64,000 nt of DNA, taken from Brevibacterium epidermidis NBRC 14811. Lineage in GTDB: Bacteria; Actinomycetota; Actinomycetes; Actinomycetales; Brevibacteriaceae. Under the pieces are notes generated by a model. That model had not been told where the DNA came from and ran no database searches. It saw only the letters and a program-made list of their open reading frames with translations. Position 1 is the first letter of the stretch. Every line of letters begins with the position of its first letter. Location of the stretch: contig NZ_BCSJ01000002.1 in the NCBI RefSeq assembly GCF_001570805.1, forward strand, positions 62,001-126,000. Direction: 5' to 3'. Both the position numbers and the translations under genes were made by a program. Below, piece after piece: positions 42,841 through 51,468 of this stretch.

Positions 42841-45219
42841 TCAGCCGAACTGCCGACCCGCCTCGTAGACGTTGAGGCTGCCGTCCGGGGTCCCACTGAG
42901 GAGCAGGTAGAAGTAATACTGATCGCCGCTTCCCGTCTCCGGCGTCGTCACGCCGCAGACCGTGTCACCTGCCCGGATCTCGTCCCGAGCCGACAGATAC
43001 GACATCGACTTGCCGTTCGTGAAATAGTATTCGCCACCACTGAAGTCACCATCTTCATAGGGCTGAATGAGCTCACAGTGGTCGACCTTCACGCCTTTGG
43101 GGAAATGCTCGGATCGGACCGTCGGCGGGTTCGACGTCTGACCGTCACCGAGGATGTCATCGAGCGATGACATCATTTCGGGGGTCGCCGAACGTTTCGC
43201 TTCTGTGTCGTTTCCGGCGGCGACCGCCTCGGCGAACTTCTGCACCTGCTCTACATCCGGCGTACGAACGTCGCCGGAGGGCACGTGGTAGACGGTGTCC
43301 TGATGAGCGAAGGACTTCCCATCCCAGCGGTAGAGGACATCGGCACTCGCGGACTTCTTGCATGCAGTACATCCATCGTCCCCGTAGACACCGATGCCGC
43401 CGACGCTGATCCCCAGATACTGCCCCATCGGGCTGACCGCATTGAAGTACGGTTTGGGCACATACCCGGAGATATCGGCCGAGTCGCCACGATCGTCGGC
43501 ATGGTCCCAGAGCTCAATGGAGTCGAGCAGATTGAGATCCTGATCGTAGATCCCGATCGACGGGTAGGTGTAGGAGCCGCCACCGTTGCAGCTGAATTCG
43601 ACGGCGGTCACGGCCTTGTCGCCCATACGAGACGTCGTGAAACCTACCATCGAGATACCGGAATAGCGGCCGTCGTCGGAGCTGGCCTCACCGTCGGTGA
43701 ATTCCACCTCGTGCTCGGGCTTCGGATCCAGTGGGCCGTCAGCATAGTAGTCGTCATAGGCGAGACCGAATTCCACGCAGGCCGGCGGCGCCGACAGCTT
43801 CTCGTTCAGGAATGCGTCTCGGCCGGGAAACTTAGCAATTGCGCCCCCATCGGAGCCGCCGTTATAGCCAGGGTCGGCCTTGACAGTGTCGACGTCGCTC
43901 GAATCGGTGAAGTCGAAGACCTCGAGAACACCGTCGGACATGACCATCAGATGCGAACCGGAGACAGTGAAACTGTCGAGTTCGACGTCGACGCGCCACA
44001 GCTCCTGACCGGAGTCAACGGCGAGACCGTGCACACCGACATCGTCGGCGATGACGAGCACATCGTCCTCAATCGTCCAGTTCGGTCGCAGCCGAGGCTC
44101 GCCGAGGCCGGATGCTGTCGCCGCCTTCTCACCCAGTTCGGACTTCCACAGCACCGAGTCGGAATCGAATGCGACGACCACCTGACCGTCCGAGACCACC
44201 CACGGTCCGTCCTCGCCCGCACCGACCTTCCGCACTGTCGCATCGGTATCGACGGTGACGTCGGAATACTTGCTGCCGGACGGTGAGCTGAGACTTCCGT
44301 CGTCATTGACGGTGATCGGCACGGCCTCCGAAGCCGGGTCCTCCACCTCGGCGTCTGTGTCGCCATTCTCCGTGTTATCAGACGATCCGCCTGACTTCGA
44401 ACCCTTCGCGTCGTCACCCGGGCTGAGGGTGACTTCTCCGTCCTTCAACCGAATTGTGCGATCCCCGCAGGTCAAAGAGTCTGCCGTCCACTGGCAGTCC
44501 ACTGGAGTGCCCTCAAGCTTCGGACCGGACTTCTTCGAATCATCATCGGCAGAATCATCCGCTCCACCGTCATCGATGACGTCTTCGGGTTCCGGTTCCT
44601 TCACACCGGTGTGCGGGACCGGGGCCATCCACATCGGCTGCAGAGTCTCCTCGTGGAGGGCCATGATCACCGACTGTCGAGGACCGACGACGTTGACGAG
44701 CTGCTGGTCAGCATCGGCGTCATCGCCTGGCTGCAACCGAGTCAGCTGCGCATTGCGGCCGACGTCGGCGAGGTCGACGGCGACCTTCTGATTGGGCGCT
44801 TTGTCGAAGTCAGAGCCAGAAAAGAATCGTGCGCCGAAGAATCCGCCGGCCACAGCGAGGACGAGGACAAGTCCCGCGCCGATTCCCAACATCCATTTCC
44901 GATTGCTGCGACTCCCCGTCTGCGGCGAAGGCGAAGCACCCGCCTGTGCAGCAGATCCATAGTTGTAGGTGGGGTATTGTGCTGGGTTCTGATACTGGCC
45001 CGAAGTCCAGCCTCGTCGAGCGAGCGCTTCCTGGACTGCCGGATCCTGATGAGTGGCAAGCCAGTCGAGCAGATCCGGATAGGCATTCGGATGGGCAGCG
45101 ATGTCAGCGAGCAGGTCGGGTCGGGTCGCCGCGATCCTCTGCAGATCAGAGCCGGAAGCATCAGCTGAGCGAACGATGTCGAGGTCGGGGTCATTCCCGG
45201 GACCGAAGCTCTTTCCCAT
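42841..45219 (-). CDS. LRV-domain membrane protein with extracytoplasmic propeller-like domain
   Basis: A 792-residue protein in three parts. Residues about 8-70 match the variant leucine-rich repeat (LRV) domain (LQRIAATRPDLLADIAAHPN, then LLDWLATHQDP). A Tyr/Gln/Ser-rich linker leads to one membrane helix (about 109-131). The extracytoplasmic part has acidic low-complexity stretches and repeats such as VVAFDSDSVLWKSELG and GLAVDSGQELWRVDV, typical of PQQ-type beta-propeller blades, plus Cys pairs (CTACKK). TAACAT ends 7 nt before the ATG, pointing to leaderless mRNA. Function is unknown; a surface sensor or scaffold is possible. Confidence 0.65.
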   Translation of the reverse strand: MGKSFGPGNDPDLDIVRSADASGSDLQRIAATRPDLLADIAAHPNAYPDLLDWLATHQDPAVQEALARRGWTSGQYQNPAQYPTYNYGSAAQAGASPSPQTGSRSNRKWMLGIGAGLVLVLAVAGGFFGARFFSGSDFDKAPNQKVAVDLADVGRNAQLTRLQPGDDADADQQLVNVVGPRQSVIMALHEETLQPMWMAPVPHTGVKEPEPEDVIDDGGADDSADDDSKKSGPKLEGTPVDCQWTADSLTCGDRTIRLKDGEVTLSPGDDAKGSKSGGSSDNTENGDTDAEVEDPASEAVPITVNDDGSLSSPSGSKYSDVTVDTDATVRKVGAGEDGPWVVSDGQVVVAFDSDSVLWKSELGEKAATASGLGEPRLRPNWTIEDDVLVIADDVGVHGLAVDSGQELWRVDVELDSFTVSGSHLMVMSDGVLEVFDFTDSSDVDTVKADPGYNGGSDGGAIAKFPGRDAFLNEKLSAPPACVEFGLAYDDYYADGPLDPKPEHEVEFTDGEASSDDGRYSGISMVGFTTSRMGDKAVTAVEFSCNGGGSYTYPSIGIYDQDLNLLDSIELWDHADDRGDSADISGYVPKPYFNAVSPMGQYLGISVGGIGVYGDDGCTACKKSASADVLYRWDGKSFAHQDTVYHVPSGDVRTPDVEQVQKFAEAVAAGNDTEAKRSATPEMMSSLDDILGDGQTSNPPTVRSEHFPKGVKVDHCELIQPYEDGDFSGGEYYFTNGKSMSYLSARDEIRAGDTVCGVTTPETGSGDQYYFYLLLSGTPDGSLNVYEAGRQFG

Positions 45220-45264
45220 ACAACAGATGTTATCAACGGAATCAGTCGGGAATCCCGCTTCGGA

Positions 45265-45927
45265 TCAACCGGCTGTGCGCAGATACACGGCCACGGCGAG
45301 CGCGGCAGCGATCGTCTCCCGCTTCCCTCCGATGTCCACGGTCACCGCGTCATCGGTGCGGTCAACGACGTCGAGTGCGACGTCGGGAAGCACCCCCGCC
45401 TCGGCGAGCTTGCCCAAGATCTGCGGATCGGCGTCGGAGACCCTCAGCACCGCATAGGACCCGGCGGCCGCCTCGGCGAGGAGGGTCGGAGTATGGGAAT
45501 CGACGGCACCGTCGGCACCCGGGATGGGATCGCCGTGCGGGTCGGACGTCGGGTGGCCGAGGAACGCGTCGATGCGGTCGATGAGCCGATCGGAGGCGGC
45601 ATGCTCGAGGATCTCGGCCTCGTCGTGGACCTCGTCCCAGCCGTAGCCGAGCGACTTCACGAGAAACGTCTCGATGAGCCGGTGCCGGCGCACCATCGAC
45701 AGGGCGATCGCCTTGCCCTCCTCGGTGAGCACCGGCGGGCGGTAGGGCACGCGAGTGATGAGGCCGAGCTCGTCGAGCCGTTTGAGCACCTCGGTGACAT
45801 TGGCCTTCGTCGTTCCGAATCGGTTCGCAAGCTCGGTGGCCGTCATCGGGTCCCCGCCCCATTCCTGGGCCGACCAGATGGCCTTGAGGTAGTCCTGACT
45901 GACCTCGGAGACTTCACCTGCACGCAT
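45265..45927 (-). CDS. mntR: Manganese-type metalloregulator, DtxR/MntR family
   Basis: A 220-residue repressor with an N-terminal winged HTH (LANRFGTTKANVTEVLKRLD), a dimerisation domain and a C-terminal FeoA/SH3-like domain. The metal ligands can be read: Asp12, His82, Glu86, His101, Glu105, Glu108 and His109. Asp12 and Glu105 replace the Met and Cys of iron-sensing DtxR and match manganese-sensing MntR. The probable target is mntH, 7 kb away, with a near-perfect palindrome at its start. It stands alone on the minus strand, directly downstream of the LRV-domain gene in map order. AATACT lies 6 nt before the ATG. Confidence 0.8.
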   Translation of the reverse strand: MRAGEVSEVSQDYLKAIWSAQEWGGDPMTATELANRFGTTKANVTEVLKRLDELGLITRVPYRPPVLTEEGKAIALSMVRRHRLIETFLVKSLGYGWDEVHDEAEILEHAASDRLIDRIDAFLGHPTSDPHGDPIPGADGAVDSHTPTLLAEAAAGSYAVLRVSDADPQILGKLAEAGVLPDVALDVVDRTDDAVTVDIGGKRETIAAALAVAVYLRTAG

Positions 45928-46060
45928 GCGCCCAGTATTCCATGGACGCGTCGCACCGGCTCCGGCACTTCACCCGAAGTGAGCGATCGGGCACAGATGT
46001 TCCCAAACGATTACGACCGACCCACCCCATCGCCGAGGCGGCTCTGCCAGAATCACATTC

Positions 46061-46600
46061 ATGACCTCCCATTCCCTCCCCTCGAACCCGGTTCCCCCGG
46101 CCGATGACACCGACCGACCGCAGTCGGTACGGCCCGCAGACGTCCCCTCCCCTGCAGACGGCTGGTCGCCGTTCCGCGCGTTCCGCCTCTGGGCGCAGAA
46201 CCGCAAGGCGGACACTCTCCCACCAGCGGGTCGAGAGCCAGCCAAACCGGACGCCCCGCGAGCACGATCAGTGCGAATCAAGTCGACCGGCCTGTTTCGT
46301 CCCGGCGAGATCGAGTACGCGCGGCTGCAGAGTCTGCCGCCGTTCGACACCGATCTGCTCATCCTCACCGACCTGCGGATCATGCGGGTGCGCACCGATG
46401 CCCAGGGCTCCATCGCCCAACTCTCGGAGGCAGCTCCTCGGCAGGTCGGTGCCGTCAGAGCAGAGGATTTCCGCGGACGTGCGACCGTGACCGTGGAACT
46501 GCACGTCGGATCGTCGATGCGCTTGGAAGAGACCACACCCGCCGAAGCACAGCGTTTCGTCGACACCCTCACCGAGGTGGCAGCCCGCTCCCGCGCATGA
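46061..46600 (+). CDS. PH-like-domain protein of unknown function
   Basis: A 179-residue soluble protein. The N-terminal 65 residues are Pro-rich and probably disordered. The C-terminal 110 residues (FRPGEIEYARLQSLP; LLILTDLRIMRVR; TTPAEAQRFVDTLTEVA) resemble the last domain of the membrane proteins at 49131-50252 and 50350-51465, with the same TDxR strand and a final helix, as in bacterial PH-like domains. CAGAAT ends 7 nt before the ATG, so the mRNA may be leaderless. The function is unknown. Confidence 0.6.
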   Translation: MTSHSLPSNPVPPADDTDRPQSVRPADVPSPADGWSPFRAFRLWAQNRKADTLPPAGREPAKPDAPRARSVRIKSTGLFRPGEIEYARLQSLPPFDTDLLILTDLRIMRVRTDAQGSIAQLSEAAPRQVGAVRAEDFRGRATVTVELHVGSSMRLEETTPAEAQRFVDTLTEVAARSRA

Positions 46601-46731
46601 TCGCGAGCGGGCATAACCGCACCACCCGCGTGCATGTCCGCACCTGCTCACGCGCATGATCCGGACGCCCTTGCCGCTTAGTCGATTACCTGAAAGTAGG
46701 GGGTGATGAATTTGTGAGAATCCTCCACCCA

Positions 46732-46737
46732 TACAAT
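46732..46737 (+). promoter_or_regulatory. Possible -10 box of betT
   Basis: TACAAT lies about 55 bases before the GTG start of betT. The only -35-like match (TTGTGA at 46712) is closer than usual. A repeated GGGCCC-containing stretch follows at 46743-46763. Confidence 0.35.
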
Positions 46738-46790
46738 AGATCGGGCCCAATTTCGGGCCCTGTCCCATTTTGTCTACTGGAGGTCGATGC

Positions 46791-49049
46791 GTGCAGGATC
46801 CGAATGAAGAGAAGTTGAAGCGCCCAGTCGTCGAAAGGGAACGATTCGGCGGCACCGACCGGGCAACCAGAATCAGCAGGGATATCGACCCTGAGAAGCG
46901 CGCTCCGATCGACAGCACGGAGATGAGCAAAGGCCCGGAGGAGCTTTCCGACGAACGCGGCTCCCGGGTCAACTGGCGAGTCTTCATCGTCGCCTCCCTC
47001 ATCATTCTCGCGTTCTCCGTGTGGGCGATGATGATGCCCGACACGGCTCAGTCGACCATGAAGTCTGCCGTGGACTGGATCGCAGAGAATCTCGGCTGGT
47101 TCTACGTCGTCACCGTCACCGTGGTCATCGGCTTCGTGCTCTGGGTTGCGTTCTCCAAGGAGGGTTCGGTCCGCTTGGGGCCCGACCATTCCCGCCCGCA
47201 GTACAACCTCTTCACCTGGGTCGCCATGCTCTTCGCTGCAGGCGTGGGCATCGATATGCTCTTCTACTCGGTGACCGGACCGATCACCCAGTACCTCCAC
47301 CCCGTCAATGCCTCCCCCGAATCGGCGGCGGCCGCTCAGGACGCGGTCGTGTGGACGATGTTCCACTACGGCATCGCCGGCTGGTCGATGTACTCGCTGC
47401 TGGGCATGGCCATGGGCTACTTCGCCTATCGCTGGGGTATGCCCCTGTCGATCCGCGCGGTCCTTTACCCGCTGCTGGGCAAGCGCGTGCGCGGTGCCAC
47501 CGGTGATGTCATCGACATCTTCGCCCTCGTCGGCACCGTCTTCGGCGTGGCCACCTCGATGGGCATCGGCGTCGTCCTGCTCAACGTCGGGTTCGCCACT
47601 CTCTTCGGTCTCGAAACCGGACTGGCTCTGCAGATCGCGCTCGTCATCGTGGCAGTCGTCATGACCGTCGCCGCCTGCACGTCGGGCGTGGACAAGGGCA
47701 TCCGTCTCGTCTCCGAGCTCAACCTCTGGTCGTGCGCGGCGATGATGCTCTACATCCTCGTCACCGGCAAGACCGCGTTCCTGCTCAACGCCATGGTCGA
47801 GAACATCGGCCGCTTCATCTTCACCCTGCCCGAACGCACCCTGCAGACCTTCGCCTATGTCGACGGCGGCTCCGAATGGATGGGCGGCTGGACCCTCTTC
47901 TTCTGGGCCTTCTGGCTCGCTTGGGGTCCCTTCGTCGGACTGTTCCTCGCCCGCATCTCCCGCGGCCGCACCCTGCGTGAGTTCGTCATCGCAGCGATCA
48001 CCGCTCCCGTGCTCTGTGACTTCATCATCGTCACGATCTTCGGCAACTCGGCTCTGTCCGAGGTGTTCAACGGCAACGATGAGTTCGCGAAGACGGCCAT
48101 CGCCTCTCCGGAACAGGGCTGGTACGACCTGCTCGAGATGTTCCCGGGAGCGACTTTCCTCGTCGGACTGGCCACGCTGTCCGGTCTGCTCTTCTACCTC
48201 ACGAGCGCGAACTCCGGCGCCATGGTGATGTCGAACTTCTCCTCCTCCATTCCGAATCCGGAAGAGGACGGCGCCAAGTGGCTGCGCATCTTCTGGGCGC
48301 TGGTGACCGCAGTGCTCACGATCGCCATGCTCGTCGCCGGCGGCGTGACGACGATGGAGTACGCGACCCTGATCTTCGCCCTGCCGGTGACGATCATCGC
48401 CTACCTCGTCATGGCCTCGTTCTCGAAGGTGCTGCGCATGGAGCGCGCCGAGCGTGAGGGGCGGATCCGTCGTCGCCGCACCACTGCCGCTCATGGTGGA
48501 CGCGCCCCGGAGAAGACCTGGCGTCAGCGTCTGGCGACCCTGCGGTCCTACCCGACGAAGAAATCCGTCGAACGCTTCGTCGCCGAGGTGGTCGGGCCGT
48601 CCCTGGACGCCGTGGCCAAGGAGTTCCGCGAACTCGGCTACACCGTCGAGCACCTCCAGACCATGGACGAGGACACCGGCATCACGACGAACACGCTCAA
48701 TGTCGACATGGGCGAGCAACGCGACTTCCACTACGAGGCCGCGGCCGTCGAAGCGAATGTGCCGTCGTTCGGTGCCCGCAACGCTCCCCGCGGAGACGAC
48801 CGCTACTACCGGATCGAGGTCTTCACGCAGACCGGTTCGGAAGGCTACGACCTCATGGGTCTGAGTTCGCAGCAGATCATCGACGACGTGCTCGACCGGT
48901 ACGAGAACCACCTGTCGTTCCTCGCGTACTCGCACGAGCATTCGTTCCAGTCGGTCGTCACTCCGCCGACACCGCCGACAACGGATTCGATTCCGGCGGT
49001 GCCGAAGGATGCCGACGATGTCGAGGAACTCGAAGAGCCGAAGCACTGA
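46791..49049 (+). CDS. betT: BCCT-family choline/betaine transporter, BetT type
   Basis: A 752-residue membrane transporter with 12 expected helices between about 60 and 560. The first repeat contains AAGVGIDMLFYSVTGPITQYL, with the GxGxDxxFxSV pattern of BetT, and WTLFFWAFWLAWGPFVGLFL holds the Trp-rich substrate region. The last 190 residues form the cytoplasmic domain seen in BetT, which senses osmotic stress. It imports choline or betaine with a proton or sodium gradient. GGAGG lies 9 bases before the GTG start at 46791. A 17-bp perfect hairpin ends the gene. It could feed the dimethylglycine pathway at 27838. Confidence 0.9.
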   Translation: MQDPNEEKLKRPVVERERFGGTDRATRISRDIDPEKRAPIDSTEMSKGPEELSDERGSRVNWRVFIVASLIILAFSVWAMMMPDTAQSTMKSAVDWIAENLGWFYVVTVTVVIGFVLWVAFSKEGSVRLGPDHSRPQYNLFTWVAMLFAAGVGIDMLFYSVTGPITQYLHPVNASPESAAAAQDAVVWTMFHYGIAGWSMYSLLGMAMGYFAYRWGMPLSIRAVLYPLLGKRVRGATGDVIDIFALVGTVFGVATSMGIGVVLLNVGFATLFGLETGLALQIALVIVAVVMTVAACTSGVDKGIRLVSELNLWSCAAMMLYILVTGKTAFLLNAMVENIGRFIFTLPERTLQTFAYVDGGSEWMGGWTLFFWAFWLAWGPFVGLFLARISRGRTLREFVIAAITAPVLCDFIIVTIFGNSALSEVFNGNDEFAKTAIASPEQGWYDLLEMFPGATFLVGLATLSGLLFYLTSANSGAMVMSNFSSSIPNPEEDGAKWLRIFWALVTAVLTIAMLVAGGVTTMEYATLIFALPVTIIAYLVMASFSKVLRMERAEREGRIRRRRTTAAHGGRAPEKTWRQRLATLRSYPTKKSVERFVAEVVGPSLDAVAKEFRELGYTVEHLQTMDEDTGITTNTLNVDMGEQRDFHYEAAAVEANVPSFGARNAPRGDDRYYRIEVFTQTGSEGYDLMGLSSQQIIDDVLDRYENHLSFLAYSHEHSFQSVVTPPTPPTTDSIPAVPKDADDVEELEEPKH

Positions 49050-49063
49050 ACCGAAACCCCTCG

Positions 49064-49101
49064 CCGAGGCGGCTGTGCCCACCCGGGCACAGCCGCCTCG
49101 G
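49064..49101 (+). terminator. Terminator hairpin after betT
   Basis: CCGAGGCGGCTGTGCCC pairs perfectly with GGGCACAGCCGCCTCGG around ACCC (17 bp). No T-run follows. Both arms contain the repeated 10-mer GCCGAGGCGG or 9 bases of it. Confidence 0.75.
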
Positions 49102-49130
49102 TGATTGGGTGAGCGTGACACAATCGAATC

Positions 49131-50252
49131 ATGAAGTTCAGGGGCCCGACCATCGGCATGATCGTCTTCTTCGGTCTGTTCATCGCCGGATTCTCACTCA
49201 TCGCCTTCGCTTCGACGAACGCGGGCGTCGCGCCAAAGCACGGCCTCGACGAATTCGGCGGCGACCCGTACTTGGCGCCGTCCGTGATCTTCGGAATCCT
49301 CCTCGCCGTACATTCTGTCGCAATCGCGGCGATGGCCATCCTCAGCGGGGACGATCATTCCGACAGCGCCGAGGCGAATCCGCACACTCCACGGCAGCCG
49401 AAGTCGGTCACCCAGTTCGTCCGTGCTCCGCTGTCGCGGGTTCTCCTCGTCGGACCTATCTGGGCGCTCTGCTCTTTGGTGGCACTGTTCATCGGCCATT
49501 CGGATGCCGCGGACCCCGGCTTGTCGGGAACTGTCTGGGGAGACCTCACCGGCAACCCGCTCTCCGCCCTGTCGATCGTGTTCCTCTGCTGGGCGACGGC
49601 GAACATGTCCTTCGCCTGGTCCTCTCTGGCCGAAGCGTTCAACCGGGATCGCCGCTCGGCCTCGCTCACGGTTCTCATCTGCGGGCTCGGCCTGGGGTGT
49701 CTGACGGCCGGTCTCTTCGGCTACTTCGGACTCGCCACACTTCCGACGATCATTGCGTTTCCGCTGGGTGTGGTCTGTCTGATCGTCTCGACTGCTCTGC
49801 TCATCCCGCTCAGATGGTGGGCGATCAGACGAGTCGACCGTTACGACTCCGGCGAACGGCCATCTGCTGGCAGTCGGCGAGGTCCCGGCCGGTCCACCCA
49901 ACCGCCCGCAGACGCCCTCCAGCCCGGCGAGCGGGTTCTGACCAGCTACCTCGGAAAGGCATTGGACGCCCATTCGAACGGCAACACCGCCGACCCGCAG
50001 ATGCTCGTGTTGACCGACCGACGAATCTTCCGTGCTTCGATCATTACGCCGGGGCGCACGTTCGTCCTCGAACAGGCCGAGCCCGGCCAACTGAGCGGCG
50101 GCTCATCGGAACTGCACAGCAACCAAGTGATCACTACGGTGCTGTTCAACGACCGGCAGCCGATGAGCGTTCCAGGCGGAACTGCGGAGGCATCCGGTCG
50201 CTTCGCCGAGGCGATCACCGTCCTTGCTCGGACGGGTCGTCTTCCCCGCTGA
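49131..50252 (+). CDS. Membrane protein with C-terminal PH-like domain
   Basis: A 373-residue protein. About six membrane helices lie between residues 7 and 225. The loop GTVWGDLTGNPLSAL and the helix WATANMSFAWSSL are shared with the next gene product. The C-terminal cytoplasmic domain (about 275-373: MLVLTDRRIFRASI; AEAITVLARTGRLP) resembles the protein at 46061 and bacterial PH-like domains. Function is unknown. CACAAT ends 6 nt before the ATG, so the mRNA is probably leaderless. The paralogue follows at 50350 on the same strand. Confidence 0.65.
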   Translation: MKFRGPTIGMIVFFGLFIAGFSLIAFASTNAGVAPKHGLDEFGGDPYLAPSVIFGILLAVHSVAIAAMAILSGDDHSDSAEANPHTPRQPKSVTQFVRAPLSRVLLVGPIWALCSLVALFIGHSDAADPGLSGTVWGDLTGNPLSALSIVFLCWATANMSFAWSSLAEAFNRDRRSASLTVLICGLGLGCLTAGLFGYFGLATLPTIIAFPLGVVCLIVSTALLIPLRWWAIRRVDRYDSGERPSAGSRRGPGRSTQPPADALQPGERVLTSYLGKALDAHSNGNTADPQMLVLTDRRIFRASIITPGRTFVLEQAEPGQLSGGSSELHSNQVITTVLFNDRQPMSVPGGTAEASGRFAEAITVLARTGRLPR

Positions 50253-50349
50253 CCAGAGGGGCACGTTCAGACATAACGCTGACCCCGACGCAACGGATCC
50301 GCAACATCGCAGCGCCGCGGACTCGCAGAGTTCCTGCGAGGATGGAGGT

Positions 50350-51465
50350 ATGAATAGGGACAGACGCTCCAGGAGCACGACGCTCGTGTTCGGGATCGGG
50401 TTCGCAGTCTTCGCCTCGATTGCCTTCTTCCTCGCCAATGCCGGCATCAACCCGCTCCGCAATCACGTACTCAGAGGCATCAACCCGGAACAGGCGCCGA
50501 GCATCGGGATGCTGGTTCTGTTCTTCTTCTCCGCCATCGCCGCTTTCGCCTTCTACGACGACAGACCGCCTGCCGGCAGCAGTGCCGCCCGTGCGCAGCA
50601 AGCCGAGGATCCCCATGGGGCGAAACGCAGACAGCCGCCTACTTCCTTCGTCCGGAACCCCTGGCCTCGGGTGTTCGCCGTCGGACCGGTGTGGGCTGTC
50701 TGCGGTGTCATCGCCGCATTCGTCTGGCACGCCTTCGCGAAGGACTCCGGAACTCCGGGCACCGTCTGGGGCGACCTGACATCGTCCCCGCTGCCGGCCA
50801 TCGCTCTGCTGCTCGGGCTGTGGGCCACCGCCAACTTCAGCCTCGCACTCGGAGCGATAGCCGATGCCTTCCACCGCACGCTCTGGGCGGTCTTCCTCAT
50901 CGTCTCTGTGCTCATCGCCATCCTGGCCATCACCATCGGCGTCGTGGCATCGAACATCCTCACGATGTCACCGTCGGCAGGGCTGGCAGTGGCCGCCATC
51001 TGCCTCATCATCACAACGGTCGCACTGATCCCGGCCCGCCTGTTCGCCGTCGCCCGAGCACGCGTCACCAACAGAATCGATGCGGCCCACGAGGCTCGAC
51101 TGCAATCTCTGTTGATGACTCTCGCCCCAAGTGAGAACCTCATGCTCCACTTCGCCGATAGGGATAACCCGACCGGGCAGATTCTCGCCGCCACGAACCA
51201 GCGACTCCTCCTGGCCGCACCCACCGGCACCGGAACCGGGTCCGCCCGACCGGGCCCGGTCCGCATCCTCGACCAGGCACATCCCGGACAGCTGCGCGGA
51301 GCCAGCACTGAGTTCCGCTCGGCCGGACACACCATCTCGGTGCACTTCCGGGACCGTCCGGACATGGAACTCACCGGCGGAGACCCGATCGCCGCCGACA
51401 AGTTCGCCGAAGCCCTGACCTCTCTGGCCACGACCGGCCGCCTGCCGCAGGAGGAGGAGACTTAG
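50350..51465 (+). CDS. Membrane protein with C-terminal PH-like domain (paralogue)
   Basis: A 371-residue paralogue of the preceding protein. About six helices, then GTVWGDLTSSPLPAI and LWATANFSLALGAI match its loop and helix. The C-terminal domain contains ILAATNQRLLLAAP and AEALTSLATTGRLP. The pair probably arose by tandem duplication. The ATG at 50350 has GAGG-like sequence close upstream. The stop codon lies 3 bases before the lipase-maturation-factor gene start, and the GGAGGAGGAG at its own end serves that gene, so the two are an operon. Function is unknown. Confidence 0.65.
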   Translation: MNRDRRSRSTTLVFGIGFAVFASIAFFLANAGINPLRNHVLRGINPEQAPSIGMLVLFFFSAIAAFAFYDDRPPAGSSAARAQQAEDPHGAKRRQPPTSFVRNPWPRVFAVGPVWAVCGVIAAFVWHAFAKDSGTPGTVWGDLTSSPLPAIALLLGLWATANFSLALGAIADAFHRTLWAVFLIVSVLIAILAITIGVVASNILTMSPSAGLAVAAICLIITTVALIPARLFAVARARVTNRIDAAHEARLQSLLMTLAPSENLMLHFADRDNPTGQILAATNQRLLLAAPTGTGTGSARPGPVRILDQAHPGQLRGASTEFRSAGHTISVHFRDRPDMELTGGDPIAADKFAEALTSLATTGRLPQEEET

Positions 51466-51468
51466 GCC

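Noticed and set aside
46686..49121. 811-codon open frame antisense to betT
   Set aside because: Composition rich in His, Arg, Gly and Asp, no domain; the plus strand encodes a clear BCCT transporter.
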